The translations under genes and the position numbers were made by a program. A stretch of 64,000 bases of DNA from Geodermatophilus ruber (GTDB taxonomy: Bacteria; Actinomycetota; Actinomycetes; Mycobacteriales; Geodermatophilaceae): the NCBI RefSeq assembly GCF_900114385.1, contig NZ_FOSW01000013.1, positions 97,655-161,654 of the forward strand, given 5' to 3'. This document shows positions 8,958 through 17,191 of the stretch, piece by piece. Every line of letters starts with the position of its first letter. Within the stretch, counting starts at the first letter, position 1. The notes under the pieces are model-generated. The model did not search any database. It worked only from the letters and a program-made list of their open reading frames with translations, and had not been told where the DNA came from.

Positions 8958-9848
8958 TCAGCGCATCCGCGACGACCGCGGGGATGCGGAGACTGCGCGC
9001 TGCGCTGCTCGAGCGAGACGGGACGGTACGGGGTGCCAGGCATCGGCTTCCCGCGGGTCCCACACGTAGGCAGGGGTCGGCCCAGGGTGGACGAGCAGCG
9101 CGTTGAGCCCCGGGAGCCCGAGCTCACCGGCGGACCAGTCGTAGAGCTGGCCGAGTCGGGGCACGATGATGCCGACGTCGAGCAGGTGGCCGAGGCGGTG
9201 CTCGGCGTTGACGTATCTGCCCAGGTCGTCGTCGAGCGGGTAGCGATCGGGGAGCACGCGCGACAGGGACAAGAAGATGCCGGTCATGCCCACCCGCGGG
9301 TCACCGATCAACCGACCACAGGGTGCCAGCCAGCCGAGCGCGAGCCGGGGCGCGGCGACCAGAGCATGCGCGTACAGCACGCGCATGAGCACGAGGTTGA
9401 TGAAGAACCGCTCGACCCGCCCCTCTCTGCGGGCCAGGTCCTCGTTGCCCAGGTACGCCGACACGATGCTCACGTTGTGCGCGCGATACCAGGTGCGAGC
9501 CGTGGGCTCACGGATGAAATCGAGAGTCGCTGCTACGCCGGCGGTGCGGGGAGCACCGGGGCGACCGAAGGCCAGCTCCCGGGCCTCGCTGGTATCCCTG
9601 AGCAGGCACTCGTTCACCGCGCGCCACCACGGACTGCCCGGCGAGGGACCGGACTCGGGGTTCAGCAGTCCCCGGCGTAGCTGCCATCCGATGAACGCCG
9701 CCGCCGCTCGGCGGAAGGGAAGGTAGCCACGGTCCACCGCTGCCGGAAGCTCGTACAACCGGCACAGAAGCGCCCAGCGCGCCGGAGGGTCGTCGCGGAC
9801 ACGCGACACCTGTTCGTCGGCAAGCGCCCCGGCCGCAGCCTCCGCCAC
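8958..9848 (-). CDS. Conserved actinobacterial protein of unknown function, 296 aa
   Basis: Soluble protein without signal peptide. Recognisable blocks are PGSPWWRAVNECLLRDT, FIREPTARTWYRAHN, and RVERFFINLVLMRVLYAHALVAAPRLALG, followed by a proline/aspartate-rich C-terminal part (YPLDDDLGRYVNAEHRLGHLLDVG). I recall similar unnamed proteins in mycobacteria and relatives, but no enzymatic motif is visible. GTG 9848 has AGGA about ten bases upstream. Codon bias supports coding. It stands alone between two plus-strand genes. Confidence 0.65.
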   Translation of the reverse strand: MAEAAAGALADEQVSRVRDDPPARWALLCRLYELPAAVDRGYLPFRRAAAAFIGWQLRRGLLNPESGPSPGSPWWRAVNECLLRDTSEARELAFGRPGAPRTAGVAATLDFIREPTARTWYRAHNVSIVSAYLGNEDLARREGRVERFFINLVLMRVLYAHALVAAPRLALGWLAPCGRLIGDPRVGMTGIFLSLSRVLPDRYPLDDDLGRYVNAEHRLGHLLDVGIIVPRLGQLYDWSAGELGLPGLNALLVHPGPTPAYVWDPREADAWHPVPSRLARAAQRAVSASPRSSRMR

Positions 9849-10035
9849 ACGTCGATCCTGGCAGTGTGCGCGGCTCGACGGGGACACACTGAGTGCGGCG
9901 CTGGCCGCTGGTCGCCTGGGCACCACCGAGCAGGCCCGCGGCACGACCAGGGAGAACGGTGCCGGCACCGGTGACCCGGAGCGCCGGCCCCGTCCTGCTC
10001 GCCGATCGCTCCGGGCGGCAAGGGACAATGGGCGC

Positions 10036-10872
10036 GTGGCGAAACGGAAGAACGTGGGACCCGAGGACGCGCGCTCGTGGCTGCTGGTCAACGGCGCACG
10101 CACCGAGCTGTTCGACACCGCGCACGGTTCGCGGGCCGACCAGGTCGTGCTCGACATCGAGGACGCCGTCGACCCGGCGCACAAGGACGAGGCCCGGGCC
10201 GGGGTCGTGGACTGGCTGTCGGGCGGGGACCGGAGGGCCTGGGTCCGGATCAACGACCGCTCGACGTCGTTCTGGGCCGACGACGTCGCCAAGCTGGCCG
10301 GCCTGCCCGGGCTGCTGGGTGTGATGCTGGCCAAGACCGAGGCCGCCGAGCACGTCACGGAGACCTTCGACCGGCTCGGCGGGGCCACCCCGGTGCTGGC
10401 GCTCGTCGAGTCGGCGCTCGGCATCGAGGAGTCCGTCCGCATCGCCCAGGCCCGCGGCGCATTCCGGCTGGCCTTCGGCAGCGGTGACTACCGCCGCGAC
10501 ACCGGCACCAGCGCCGACGACCTGGCCATGGCCTACCCGCGCTCGCGCCTGGTCGTGGCCAGCCGCATCGGCGGGCTGCCGGGGCCGATCGACGGCCCGA
10601 CGGTGAGCACCAGCCACCCGGTGCTGCGCGAGCAGACCGCGGTGACCGTCTCCCTCGGGCTCACCGGGAAGCTGTGCCTGGACCTGGAGCAGGCGCCGGT
10701 GATCAACGAGGTCATCAGCCCCACGCCCTCGGACGTCGCCTGGGCGCGGGACTTCCTGGCCGACTTCGAGGCCCGCGGGCGGGTCATCCGCGACGGCAGT
10801 GACAAGCCCCGCCTCGGTCGGGCCCGCAAGATCGAGCGGTTGGCCGAGGCGTTCGGCGTCGAGCCCGTCTGA
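10036..10872 (+). CDS. HpcH/HpaI aldolase / CitE-like lyase
   Basis: TIM-barrel lyase of the citrate lyase beta-like group, 278 aa. The metal-binding acidic motif LDIEDAVDP is at 39-47, a conserved Arg in WVRIND near 85, and the catalytic Glu in ALVESALGI near 124. Family members cleave acyl-CoA substrates such as citramalyl- or malyl-CoA; the exact one is not decided here. GTG 10036 lies six bases after a GACAAT -10-like box (10024-10029) with no ribosome binding site, so the mRNA may be leaderless. A strong stem-loop follows the gene. Confidence 0.75.
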   Translation: MAKRKNVGPEDARSWLLVNGARTELFDTAHGSRADQVVLDIEDAVDPAHKDEARAGVVDWLSGGDRRAWVRINDRSTSFWADDVAKLAGLPGLLGVMLAKTEAAEHVTETFDRLGGATPVLALVESALGIEESVRIAQARGAFRLAFGSGDYRRDTGTSADDLAMAYPRSRLVVASRIGGLPGPIDGPTVSTSHPVLREQTAVTVSLGLTGKLCLDLEQAPVINEVISPTPSDVAWARDFLADFEARGRVIRDGSDKPRLGRARKIERLAEAFGVEPV

Positions 10873-10878
10873 GCCCAG

Positions 10879-10916
10879 CGGTCGCTCGCCGGGGGCAGAC
10901 GCCCGGCGAGCGACCG
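10879..10916. terminator. Bidirectional stem-loop terminator
   Basis: A perfect 15-bp inverted repeat (10879-10893 with 10902-10916, arms CGGTCGCTCGCCGGG) with an 8-base loop lies between the convergent CitE-like and dipeptidase genes. There is no T-tract, as is common in high-GC actinobacteria. Confidence 0.75.
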
Positions 10917-10933
10917 CTCGGCGCGGCCCGGCG

Positions 10934-12130
10934 TCAGGCGCGAGCAGGATCCCCGACGTCCGCCGTCGCCGGCTCCCGCTGGGCGGCCAGGGTCCGGGAG
11001 ACGGCCTCGGCCACGCGCAGCACCCGCAGCACGTTCCCGCCGATCAGCGCGATGCACGCGTCCTCGCCCCATCCCCGGGTGAGCAGCTCGGCGATCAGCG
11101 CGGGGTAGCAGGCGACGTCCTCCAGCCCGTCGGGCAGGTCGTCGGTGCCGTCGTAGTCCCCACCGAGGCCGACGTGCTCGGGCCCGGCGACCCTCGCCAC
11201 GTGCTCGACGTGGTCGGCCACCTCGCCGAGGGTCGCCCGCGGGCGGGGATGGTCGGTGAGGAACTCGGCCTCGACCGCCGCCCGCGCGGCCGGGTCCCTC
11301 CGGTCCAGACCGCGGCGGGCGAGCTCGGCCTCGAGCCCGAGGGTCCAGGCGCGGCGGCGGGGCGAGACGAAGTCCGGGACGAACGTCACCATGCACACGC
11401 CGCCGTTGGCGGCCGTCCGGCGGAGCAGGTCGTCCGGGACGTTGCGCGGGTGGTCGCACACCGCGCGGGCGCCCGAGTGGGAGAACAGGACCGGCGCCTC
11501 GGCGATCCCCAGCACGTCCCGCGCGGTCGCGGCGGCCACGTGGGACAGGTCGACCAGCATCCCGAGCCGGTGCATCTCGCGCACCACCTCCCGCCCGAAC
11601 GCGCCCAGCCCGCCGAGGACGGGGTCGTCGGTCGCCGAGTCGGCCCAGGGCACGTTGAGGTTGTGGGTGAGCGTCAGATAGCGGACGCCGAGCCGGTGGA
11701 GCATCCGCAGCACACCGAGGGAGTTCGCGATCGAGTGGCCGCCCTCGGCGCCGATCAGTGAGGCGATCCGGCCGCGCGCGAACGCGGCCTCCACGTCGTC
11801 GGCCGTCAGTGCCGGCGCCAGGTCGTCCGGGTAGCGGGCGATCATCCGCTGGACGAGGTCGATCTGCTCCAGGGTCGTGGTCACCGCCGCGTCGCCCTGC
11901 AGCGTGCCGGGCACGTAGACCGACCAGAACTGGCCGCCGACCCCACCACGACGCAGCCTCGGCAGGTCGGTGCGCGTGCCGGCCACCGGCCCCGAGAGGT
12001 CCACCCGGCGCAGGTCCCCGCCGAAGCCCTTGCGCAGGGTCCACGGCAGGTCGTTGTGACCGTCGATCAGCGGGTGCCGGCGCAGCAGGTCGTGCGCCGT
12101 GGTGAGGGCGGCGGCGCGACCACTGCTCAT
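10934..12130 (-). CDS. Membrane dipeptidase (renal dipeptidase family, M19)
   Basis: Zinc peptidase-type amidohydrolase, 398 aa, probably cytoplasmic because no signal peptide is seen. The metal-binding start is DGHNDLPW (H25, D27). Further motifs are EGGHSI, LTLTHNLNVPWADSA, DLSHVA, FSHSGARAVCDHPRN and GLGGDYDG. Family members hydrolyse dipeptides, sometimes with D-residues. ATG 12130 has a GGAAGG box six bases upstream. It follows the LytTR regulator gene in the same direction (17 bases), so the two may be cotranscribed, but a role in alcohol oxidation is not apparent. Confidence 0.85.
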   Translation of the reverse strand: MSSGRAAALTTAHDLLRRHPLIDGHNDLPWTLRKGFGGDLRRVDLSGPVAGTRTDLPRLRRGGVGGQFWSVYVPGTLQGDAAVTTTLEQIDLVQRMIARYPDDLAPALTADDVEAAFARGRIASLIGAEGGHSIANSLGVLRMLHRLGVRYLTLTHNLNVPWADSATDDPVLGGLGAFGREVVREMHRLGMLVDLSHVAAATARDVLGIAEAPVLFSHSGARAVCDHPRNVPDDLLRRTAANGGVCMVTFVPDFVSPRRRAWTLGLEAELARRGLDRRDPAARAAVEAEFLTDHPRPRATLGEVADHVEHVARVAGPEHVGLGGDYDGTDDLPDGLEDVACYPALIAELLTRGWGEDACIALIGGNVLRVLRVAEAVSRTLAAQREPATADVGDPARA

Positions 12131-12147
12131 GTCGACCTTCCCGAGGG

Positions 12148-13584
12148 TTACAGGCCGAGGGCCTGGCGGACGCCGGCCACGTGCCGGCGGGAGACCGGGA
12201 CGGTCTCGTGGATCCGGGTGTCGGTGGCCAGGAACAGCGCCCCCTTGAATCCCTGCTCGATCTCCCGCACCCGCCCGAGGTTGACGAGGAAGCGGCGGTG
12301 CACGCGGAGGAACCCACGGCCGGTGAGCTCCTCCTGGAGACGGTCGAGGCCCCGGACGGCGGCCAGCAGCCGGCCCTGGTCGCTCACCAGCCAGACGTTG
12401 TCGTGGTCGGTCTCGGCGTACCGGATCTCGCGGGGGTCGAGGAGGACCCACCGGTCCTCCCGGAGGGCGATGACCCGGTCCGGGAACGGGGGCGGGCCGG
12501 GTGAGCCGCGGTCCGGGTCGTCGAGGAGCGCCGGGGAGCCGACGTCGTCGGTCGACCCGAAGGCCAGCAGCGCACCGATCACCTGCGACCCGTCGAACAC
12601 GGGCCGGACGGCGACCGGGAGAGGCTGATCGAGGAAGGGGACGTAGAGCAGCGTCGACCCGCTCCACCCGGGGTCCTTCCGGGCGCGGGCCGTCGCCCGA
12701 CGGGTCAGCTGCAGCAGGGCGGGGACCTGCGGCATCCACCGGTCCGAGGGTGCGTAGGCGGCGGCGTCCGCCGGCGTGCCGAGCAGGACGGCGGCCTCGG
12801 TGTTCGCCAGCACGACCTTGCCGGCCGTGTCCACCGCGGCCAGCGGCGTCCCCGGTGCCTCACGGGCATCGGCGAGGGCGCCCGCGAGCAGCGTGCCGGT
12901 GTGTCGCGCCCGTTGCCGCAACTTGGCCTCGGTGGTCGCGGCGGCCGCGCGCAGCCACGGCAGGACGGCGTCGGGCAGCGGCGTCTTCCAGCACGAGATG
13001 GTGAGGGCCGCCAGCGGGTCGCGGGTGACGACGTCGCGCACCGCGACCCCGGCGCACGACCAGGAGTGGAACCCCCGGCACCAGTGCTCGGGCCCCCGCA
13101 CCAGGACGGGGCGCCGGCTCTCGAGGGCGGTGCCCATGCCGTTGGTGCCGCTGGCCCGCTCCGACCAGGCCGACCAGGCCGCGAGATTGCTGTCCGCCGC
13201 CAGGGAGCGCAGGCGCCGGCTGCCCCAGGACGCCAGGACCCGCCCGTCGCGGTCGGTCACGGTGACCAGGCCGTCGAGCCCGTCGACCTCCCGGGCCGCG
13301 CAGGCGGCCAGGCCGCCGAGCTCGGCGAACACCACGTCGTGCTCGCTCGAGTGCGCTGTCCCCTCCGCGGCCGCGGGCGCCCGTTCCAGCTGCGGGTCGA
13401 CGTCGTACTCCTCGCGGCACCGGTACCACGACACGAGGATCTCGGGCCGGACGCCGTGGACGCTGTCCGCGCCGGCGGCGAACCGTTCGCGTGCAGCGGC
13501 GACCCGACCGTGATGCTCGTCGGAGAGCGCGGCCCCGTTCGTCGCGGGAACCCCGCCGGTCGTCGGCTGTTTCGCGCCGTTCAT
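12148..13584 (-). CDS. AcoR-like sensor fused to a LytTR DNA-binding domain
   Basis: 478 aa cytoplasmic regulator. The N-terminal part (about 40-240) resembles the AcoR ligand-sensing GAF region, starting VRPEILVSWYRCREEYDVDP and carrying ASGTNGMGTALESRRPVLVRGPEHW. A PAS-like segment follows, and the C-terminal 100 residues form a LytTR domain (IRYAETDHDNVWLVSD, FLRVHRRFLVNLGRVREIEQGFKG). AcoR proteins normally carry an NtrC-type AAA and Fis-type HTH; here both are replaced. It is divergent from the PQQ dehydrogenase operon across 276 bases, making it the probable activator. The inducer may be an alcohol or aldehyde; this is inference. Confidence 0.8.
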   Translation of the reverse strand: MNGAKQPTTGGVPATNGAALSDEHHGRVAAARERFAAGADSVHGVRPEILVSWYRCREEYDVDPQLERAPAAAEGTAHSSEHDVVFAELGGLAACAAREVDGLDGLVTVTDRDGRVLASWGSRRLRSLAADSNLAAWSAWSERASGTNGMGTALESRRPVLVRGPEHWCRGFHSWSCAGVAVRDVVTRDPLAALTISCWKTPLPDAVLPWLRAAAATTEAKLRQRARHTGTLLAGALADAREAPGTPLAAVDTAGKVVLANTEAAVLLGTPADAAAYAPSDRWMPQVPALLQLTRRATARARKDPGWSGSTLLYVPFLDQPLPVAVRPVFDGSQVIGALLAFGSTDDVGSPALLDDPDRGSPGPPPFPDRVIALREDRWVLLDPREIRYAETDHDNVWLVSDQGRLLAAVRGLDRLQEELTGRGFLRVHRRFLVNLGRVREIEQGFKGALFLATDTRIHETVPVSRRHVAGVRQALGL

Positions 13585-13653
13585 CCAGTTCCCCTTGGGC
13601 TCGGGGGAGGAACGTCCCAGTATCGGTTCGTCGGTCGCCTGCCAGCGAGGCTA

Positions 13654-13695
13654 GCCACCGCCGGACGGTGTTCCAACGACGTCCGGCGCGGTGGC
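13654..13695. promoter_or_regulatory. Long dyad in the divergent PQQ-operon promoter region
   Basis: GCCACCGCCGGAC at 13654-13666 is mirrored by GTCCGGCGCGGTGGC at 13681-13695, differing only by a two-base insertion, around a 14-base centre (with GTTCCAAC). It lies about 70 bases from the LytTR gene start and 165 bases from the cupredoxin start. It could be the operator for the regulator or an mRNA stem. Confidence 0.45.
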
Positions 13696-13860
13696 AGAGC
13701 GAGCAGGCAAGAGCAGCCGCCAGGGAGGAGGCGCCACCGCCACCACGACCCGGCCGGGCGAATGACGCCCGCTCGGCTCCCGCCCGGACGCGACCGTCGC
13801 GGGCCACGGAGGGAACGCGTCAGCCGCTGCGACACGAGACCCCACGAGGAGGCGAGGTCC

Positions 13861-14325
13861 TTGACGACCCTCACGCCGGACCGGTCGGAGATGATCCGCA
13901 GGTTCGGGTTGGACAAGCAGAACGATGCGACGCTGGGCCGAATGCTGGCCACCGGGAACATCGCGCAGGCGGACGAGGGGCCGGACGGACGCATGAGCGC
14001 CGTGGTCCGGATCGTCCCCGACCAGCTGGTCTGGGATCCCTCGATCCTCGTGCTGCCGCACGGCGGCGAACTGGACATCGAATTCGTCAACGACGACCAG
14101 AACACCCACTGCGCGCTCGTGCCGAGCAACGGTGACAGCCAGTGGATCTGGCTGCCGAACTACACGCGGGGAACCGTCCACGTGACCCTCGGTGGCCCGG
14201 GCTACTACTGGTTCAGCTCCAACGTCGGCAACGACGAGGGCCGCGGCCTGATCGGCGCGATCGTCGTCATGGGTGACGTCCCGGCGTCGGCCCGCCTCGA
14301 CCGCCCGCCGCAGCCACGACCGTAG
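13861..14325 (+). CDS. Cupredoxin-like PQQ-associated protein (MSMEG_3727 family type)
   Basis: 154 aa, matching the cupredoxin-like proteins encoded beside actinobacterial PQQ dehydrogenases. Blocks are LVWDPSILVLPHGGELDIEFVNDDQNTHCALVP (about 57-90) and GGPGYYWFSSNVGNDEGRGL. A histidine and cysteine (TH-C-A) are possible metal ligands. The TTG start at 13861 has GAGG three to seven bases upstream; no upstream in-frame start adds a hydrophobic segment, so no export signal is present. The dehydrogenase starts 12 bases after the stop. A role as electron acceptor or assembly partner is inferred. Confidence 0.75.
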   Translation: MTTLTPDRSEMIRRFGLDKQNDATLGRMLATGNIAQADEGPDGRMSAVVRIVPDQLVWDPSILVLPHGGELDIEFVNDDQNTHCALVPSNGDSQWIWLPNYTRGTVHVTLGGPGYYWFSSNVGNDEGRGLIGAIVVMGDVPASARLDRPPQPRP

Positions 14326-14337
14326 GAAGGAGCAGCG

Positions 14338-16050
14338 ATGACCACCATCGAGTACCGACCGGCCCCGCCGCCGGTCAACTTCGGCTCCCTGACGACCGCG
14401 ACGGGGACCGCCCCGCCGGTGGCCGCGGACGTCACGTACGAACGCATCCTCGACGCCCGCTCGGAACCGCAGAACTGGCTCACCTACTACGGCGCCTACG
14501 ACGGGCAGCGGTACAGCCCGCTGGACCAGGTCGACACGGAGAACGTCACGCAGCTGAAGCTGGCGTGGGTGTTCAGCTTCGCCCCGCAGGGCCTGCACGC
14601 CGGCCAGTCGACCTACGCCTTCGAGAACTGCCCGATCGTCGTCGACGGCGTCATGTACGCCTCGGGGTGGGACGGGTGGGTCTGGGCCCTCGACGCCAGG
14701 ACGGGCCAGCTGCTGTGGCAGTACAAGCACGCGATCCCGTTCGACACCTCGCTGTGCTGCGGCAACGTCAACCGCGGCGTCGCGGTGGCGAACGGGAAGG
14801 TCTTCGTCTGCACCCTGAACGCCCACGTGCTGGCGCTCGACGCGACCACGGGCGCGTGCATCTGGGACGTGACCAGCGGTGACGTCCGCGCCGGCGAGAG
14901 CCTCACGATCGCCCCGCTCGTCGTGAAGGACCGGGTGGTCGTCGGCAGCTCCGGCGGGGAGTTCGGGGTCCGCGGCCACCTCGACGCCTACGACATGGAG
15001 ACCGGGGAGCGGGTGTGGCGCTGCTACACGATCCCGAAGCCCGGCGAGCCCGGGTCGGAGACCTGGCCCGCCGATGGTGACGCCTGGGCACGGGGTGGTG
15101 GCAACTGCTGGATCACGGGCACCTTCGACCCGGACACCAACCTCCTGTACTGGGGGACCGGTAACCCGGCGCCCGACTTCGACGGGGAGGTCCGGCCGGG
15201 CGACAACCTGCACACCGACAGCGTGATCGCGGTGGACGCCGACACCGGTGAGATCCGCTGGCACTACCAGTGCACCCCGCACGACCTGTGGGACTACGAC
15301 AGCAACATGGAGTGCATCCTGTTCGAGCAGGACGGGCGCAAGCTGCTGGCCCACTTCGACAAGAACGGGTACTGCTTCGTCCTGGACCGCACCAACGGTG
15401 AGCGGGTGAACATCTTCCCGTTCGTCGACCGGATCACCTGGGGCGAGATCACCCCGGACGGCCAGGTGACGCCGCGGATCTACCCCGACAAGGAGGGGGA
15501 GGAGGTCCACTTCTACCCCGGGCCGGCCGGGGCCAAGGAGTGGACGCACGCCTCGTACAGCCCGAAGACGGGCCTGTTCTACGTCCCGGTGCAGGACATC
15601 GGTGCGACGGTCGCCCGCCGCCGGCGGGAGTTCAAGGAGAGCATCCCGTACTGGGGTGCGGCGGTCGTCGTGGACGCCGAGGACATGGCGGGATCGGTGT
15701 CGGCGTTCGACGCCACCGGCCAGGAGGTGTGGCGCTGGCGCAACGACCTGCCGATGTGCGCGTCGACGCTGGCAACAGGCGGTGACCTGGTGTTCGCCGG
15801 CACGCCGTCCGGGCAGTTCGTCGCGCTGGACGCGCGGACCGGTGAGCTGCTGTGGCAGTTCAACTGCGGCAGTGGTCACCACAGCAGCCCGAGCACCTAC
15901 AGCGTCGACGGCAAGCAGTACATCGCCGTGCCGGTCGGCTGGGGGGCCTGGGTCGAGGGGTTCCTGCCCGGGATGATGGGCGGCCCCCACGGGCAGGCGA
16001 TGATGGTCTTCTCCCTGCCCGACGGCATCGACTCGTCCGGGGGGAGGTGA
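14338..16050 (+). CDS. PQQ-dependent alcohol dehydrogenase, lanthanide-type motif, no signal peptide
   Basis: 570 aa eight-bladed propeller quinoprotein oxidising alcohols. The vicinal disulfide is C140-C141 (SLCCGN). Metal ligands are E208 (SGGEFG), N276 (GTGNPAPD) and catalytic D319 in TPHDLWDYD, with a second Asp at 321, the position that marks lanthanide-binding XoxF/PedH enzymes. K342 (DKNGYCFVLDR) stands where ethanol dehydrogenases have Lys and methanol dehydrogenases Arg. An in-frame stop 12 bases upstream rules out a longer N-terminus, and the first 45 residues have no signal peptide. AGGAAGGAG precedes the ATG. No heme c motif is seen. pqqA overlaps or abuts its end. Confidence 0.9.
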   Translation: MTTIEYRPAPPPVNFGSLTTATGTAPPVAADVTYERILDARSEPQNWLTYYGAYDGQRYSPLDQVDTENVTQLKLAWVFSFAPQGLHAGQSTYAFENCPIVVDGVMYASGWDGWVWALDARTGQLLWQYKHAIPFDTSLCCGNVNRGVAVANGKVFVCTLNAHVLALDATTGACIWDVTSGDVRAGESLTIAPLVVKDRVVVGSSGGEFGVRGHLDAYDMETGERVWRCYTIPKPGEPGSETWPADGDAWARGGGNCWITGTFDPDTNLLYWGTGNPAPDFDGEVRPGDNLHTDSVIAVDADTGEIRWHYQCTPHDLWDYDSNMECILFEQDGRKLLAHFDKNGYCFVLDRTNGERVNIFPFVDRITWGEITPDGQVTPRIYPDKEGEEVHFYPGPAGAKEWTHASYSPKTGLFYVPVQDIGATVARRRREFKESIPYWGAAVVVDAEDMAGSVSAFDATGQEVWRWRNDLPMCASTLATGGDLVFAGTPSGQFVALDARTGELLWQFNCGSGHHSSPSTYSVDGKQYIAVPVGWGAWVEGFLPGMMGGPHGQAMMVFSLPDGIDSSGGR

Positions 16051-16055
16051 CAGCC

Positions 16056-16178
16056 GTGGACCGCGATGACCGCGTCTCCCTGCCCGTCGAGCAGGAGTGG
16101 GAGCCCCCCACGTTCGAGGAGATCCGGGTCTCCGCCGAGGTGACCGCCTACATGGGCGTCGTGGAGGACTGGGACTAG
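16056..16178 (+). CDS. pqqA: PqqA, PQQ precursor peptide
   Basis: 40-residue peptide from which PQQ is made. The family's Glu and Tyr are E28 and Y32 in EVTAY, to be cross-linked by PqqE. It is longer than typical PqqA (about 23-30 aa) and ends in an acidic tail after the Tyr (MGVVEDWD). GTG 16056 has a GGGGGAGG box eight bases upstream that lies inside the end of the dehydrogenase gene; GTG 16047, overlapping that gene's stop, is the alternative. No pqqF-like peptidase is nearby, so the peptidase is encoded elsewhere. Confidence 0.8.
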   Translation: MDRDDRVSLPVEQEWEPPTFEEIRVSAEVTAYMGVVEDWD

Positions 16179-16297
16179 CCGGCAGCAGCCGGGTGGGGCG
16201 CCGGGCGGCACGGTCCGGCGCCCCCACCCGCGGTCCGGCACGGGAGCGCCGGGCACCTCACGGGGGACGGCCGTGCGACGAAGGGACGCCGATCGGC

Positions 16298-17191
16298 ATG
16301 TGGGTGCGGGTCCTGGGGTCGGCCGCGGGCGGCGGGTTCCCGCAGTGGAACTGCGCCTGCCCGCCGTGCCGCGCGGTGCGGGACGGCTCCCGGCCGGCCC
16401 GGCCGCGCACCCAGTCGTCGATCGCGGTCAGCCCCGACCGGCGGCGCTGGTTCCTGCTCAACGCCTCACCCGACGTGCACGTCCAGATCGAGTCCTTCCC
16501 CGCGCTGCACCCCGCCGACGGGAGCCGGGGGGTCCCGCTGGAGACGGTGCTGCTCACCGACGCCGAGCTGGACTCCACGCTGGGTCTGCTGCTGCTGCGC
16601 GAGGGAGGGGGCCTGGTCGTCCACGCCACCGAGGCGACCCGCGAGGTCCTCTACGACGGGACCGGGTTGCTGCGCACGCTGGAGGCCTACTGCCCGGTCA
16701 CGTGGCGGCCGGTCCTCCCCGGAGCCGACGTCCCGCTGGCCGACGGGCTCACCTACCGGGCCTTCGACGTGCCCACCACGAAGCGGGCGCGGTTCGGCGC
16801 GGGGGAGGCGAAGGGCCGGGTGGTCGGCTTCCGCCTGACCGACGAGCGCAGCGGCCGGGCACTCGTCCATCTCCCGGCCGTGCAGGACCTGACGGCGGTG
16901 CGCGACCAGCTCGAGGACTGCTCGTGCCTGCTCGTCGACGGGACCTGCTGGTCCGACGACGAGCTGATCCGGCTCGGCCTGGCCGGGAGGACGGCGCGCG
17001 AGATGGGGCACCTGCCGATCCACGGTCCCGGCGGCAGCCTCGAGCAGCTGGCCGCCCTGCGCATCGACCGGATGGTCTACATCCACATGAACAACACCAA
17101 CCCGATCCTGCTCGAGAACTCGCCCGAGCGGCGGGCCGTCGAGCAGCACGGCCTGGAGGTCGCTGTGGACGGAATGGAGATCGAGGTGTGA
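16298..17191 (+). CDS. pqqB: PqqB, PQQ biosynthesis beta-lactamase-fold protein
   Basis: 297 aa metallo-beta-lactamase-fold enzyme, proposed to hydroxylate the cross-linked intermediate in PQQ synthesis. The N-terminus [17 protein letters not shown] and cysteines CACPPC match the family's zinc site, and IHMNNTNP near 270 is conserved. The usual DH pair in LTDAE-DH-T is D92-S93 here ([13 protein letters not shown]), so one expected His is replaced by Ser. ATG 16298 is about 11 bases after AAGGGA. Its stop overlaps pqqC (GTGTGA). Confidence 0.85.
   Translation: MWVRVLGSAAGGGFPQWNCACPPCRAVRDGSRPARPRTQSSIAVSPDRRRWFLLNASPDVHVQIESFPALHPADGSRGVPLETVLLTDAELDSTLGLLLLREGGGLVVHATEATREVLYDGTGLLRTLEAYCPVTWRPVLPGADVPLADGLTYRAFDVPTTKRARFGAGEAKGRVVGFRLTDERSGRALVHLPAVQDLTAVRDQLEDCSCLLVDGTCWSDDELIRLGLAGRTAREMGHLPIHGPGGSLEQLAALRIDRMVYIHMNNTNPILLENSPERRAVEQHGLEVAVDGMEIEV

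Noticed and set aside
13651..16227. Long open frame opposite the PQQ dehydrogenase
   Set aside because: It is a composition shadow of the GC-biased real gene; it lacks motifs and a ribosome binding site, and the plus-strand quinoprotein is clear.
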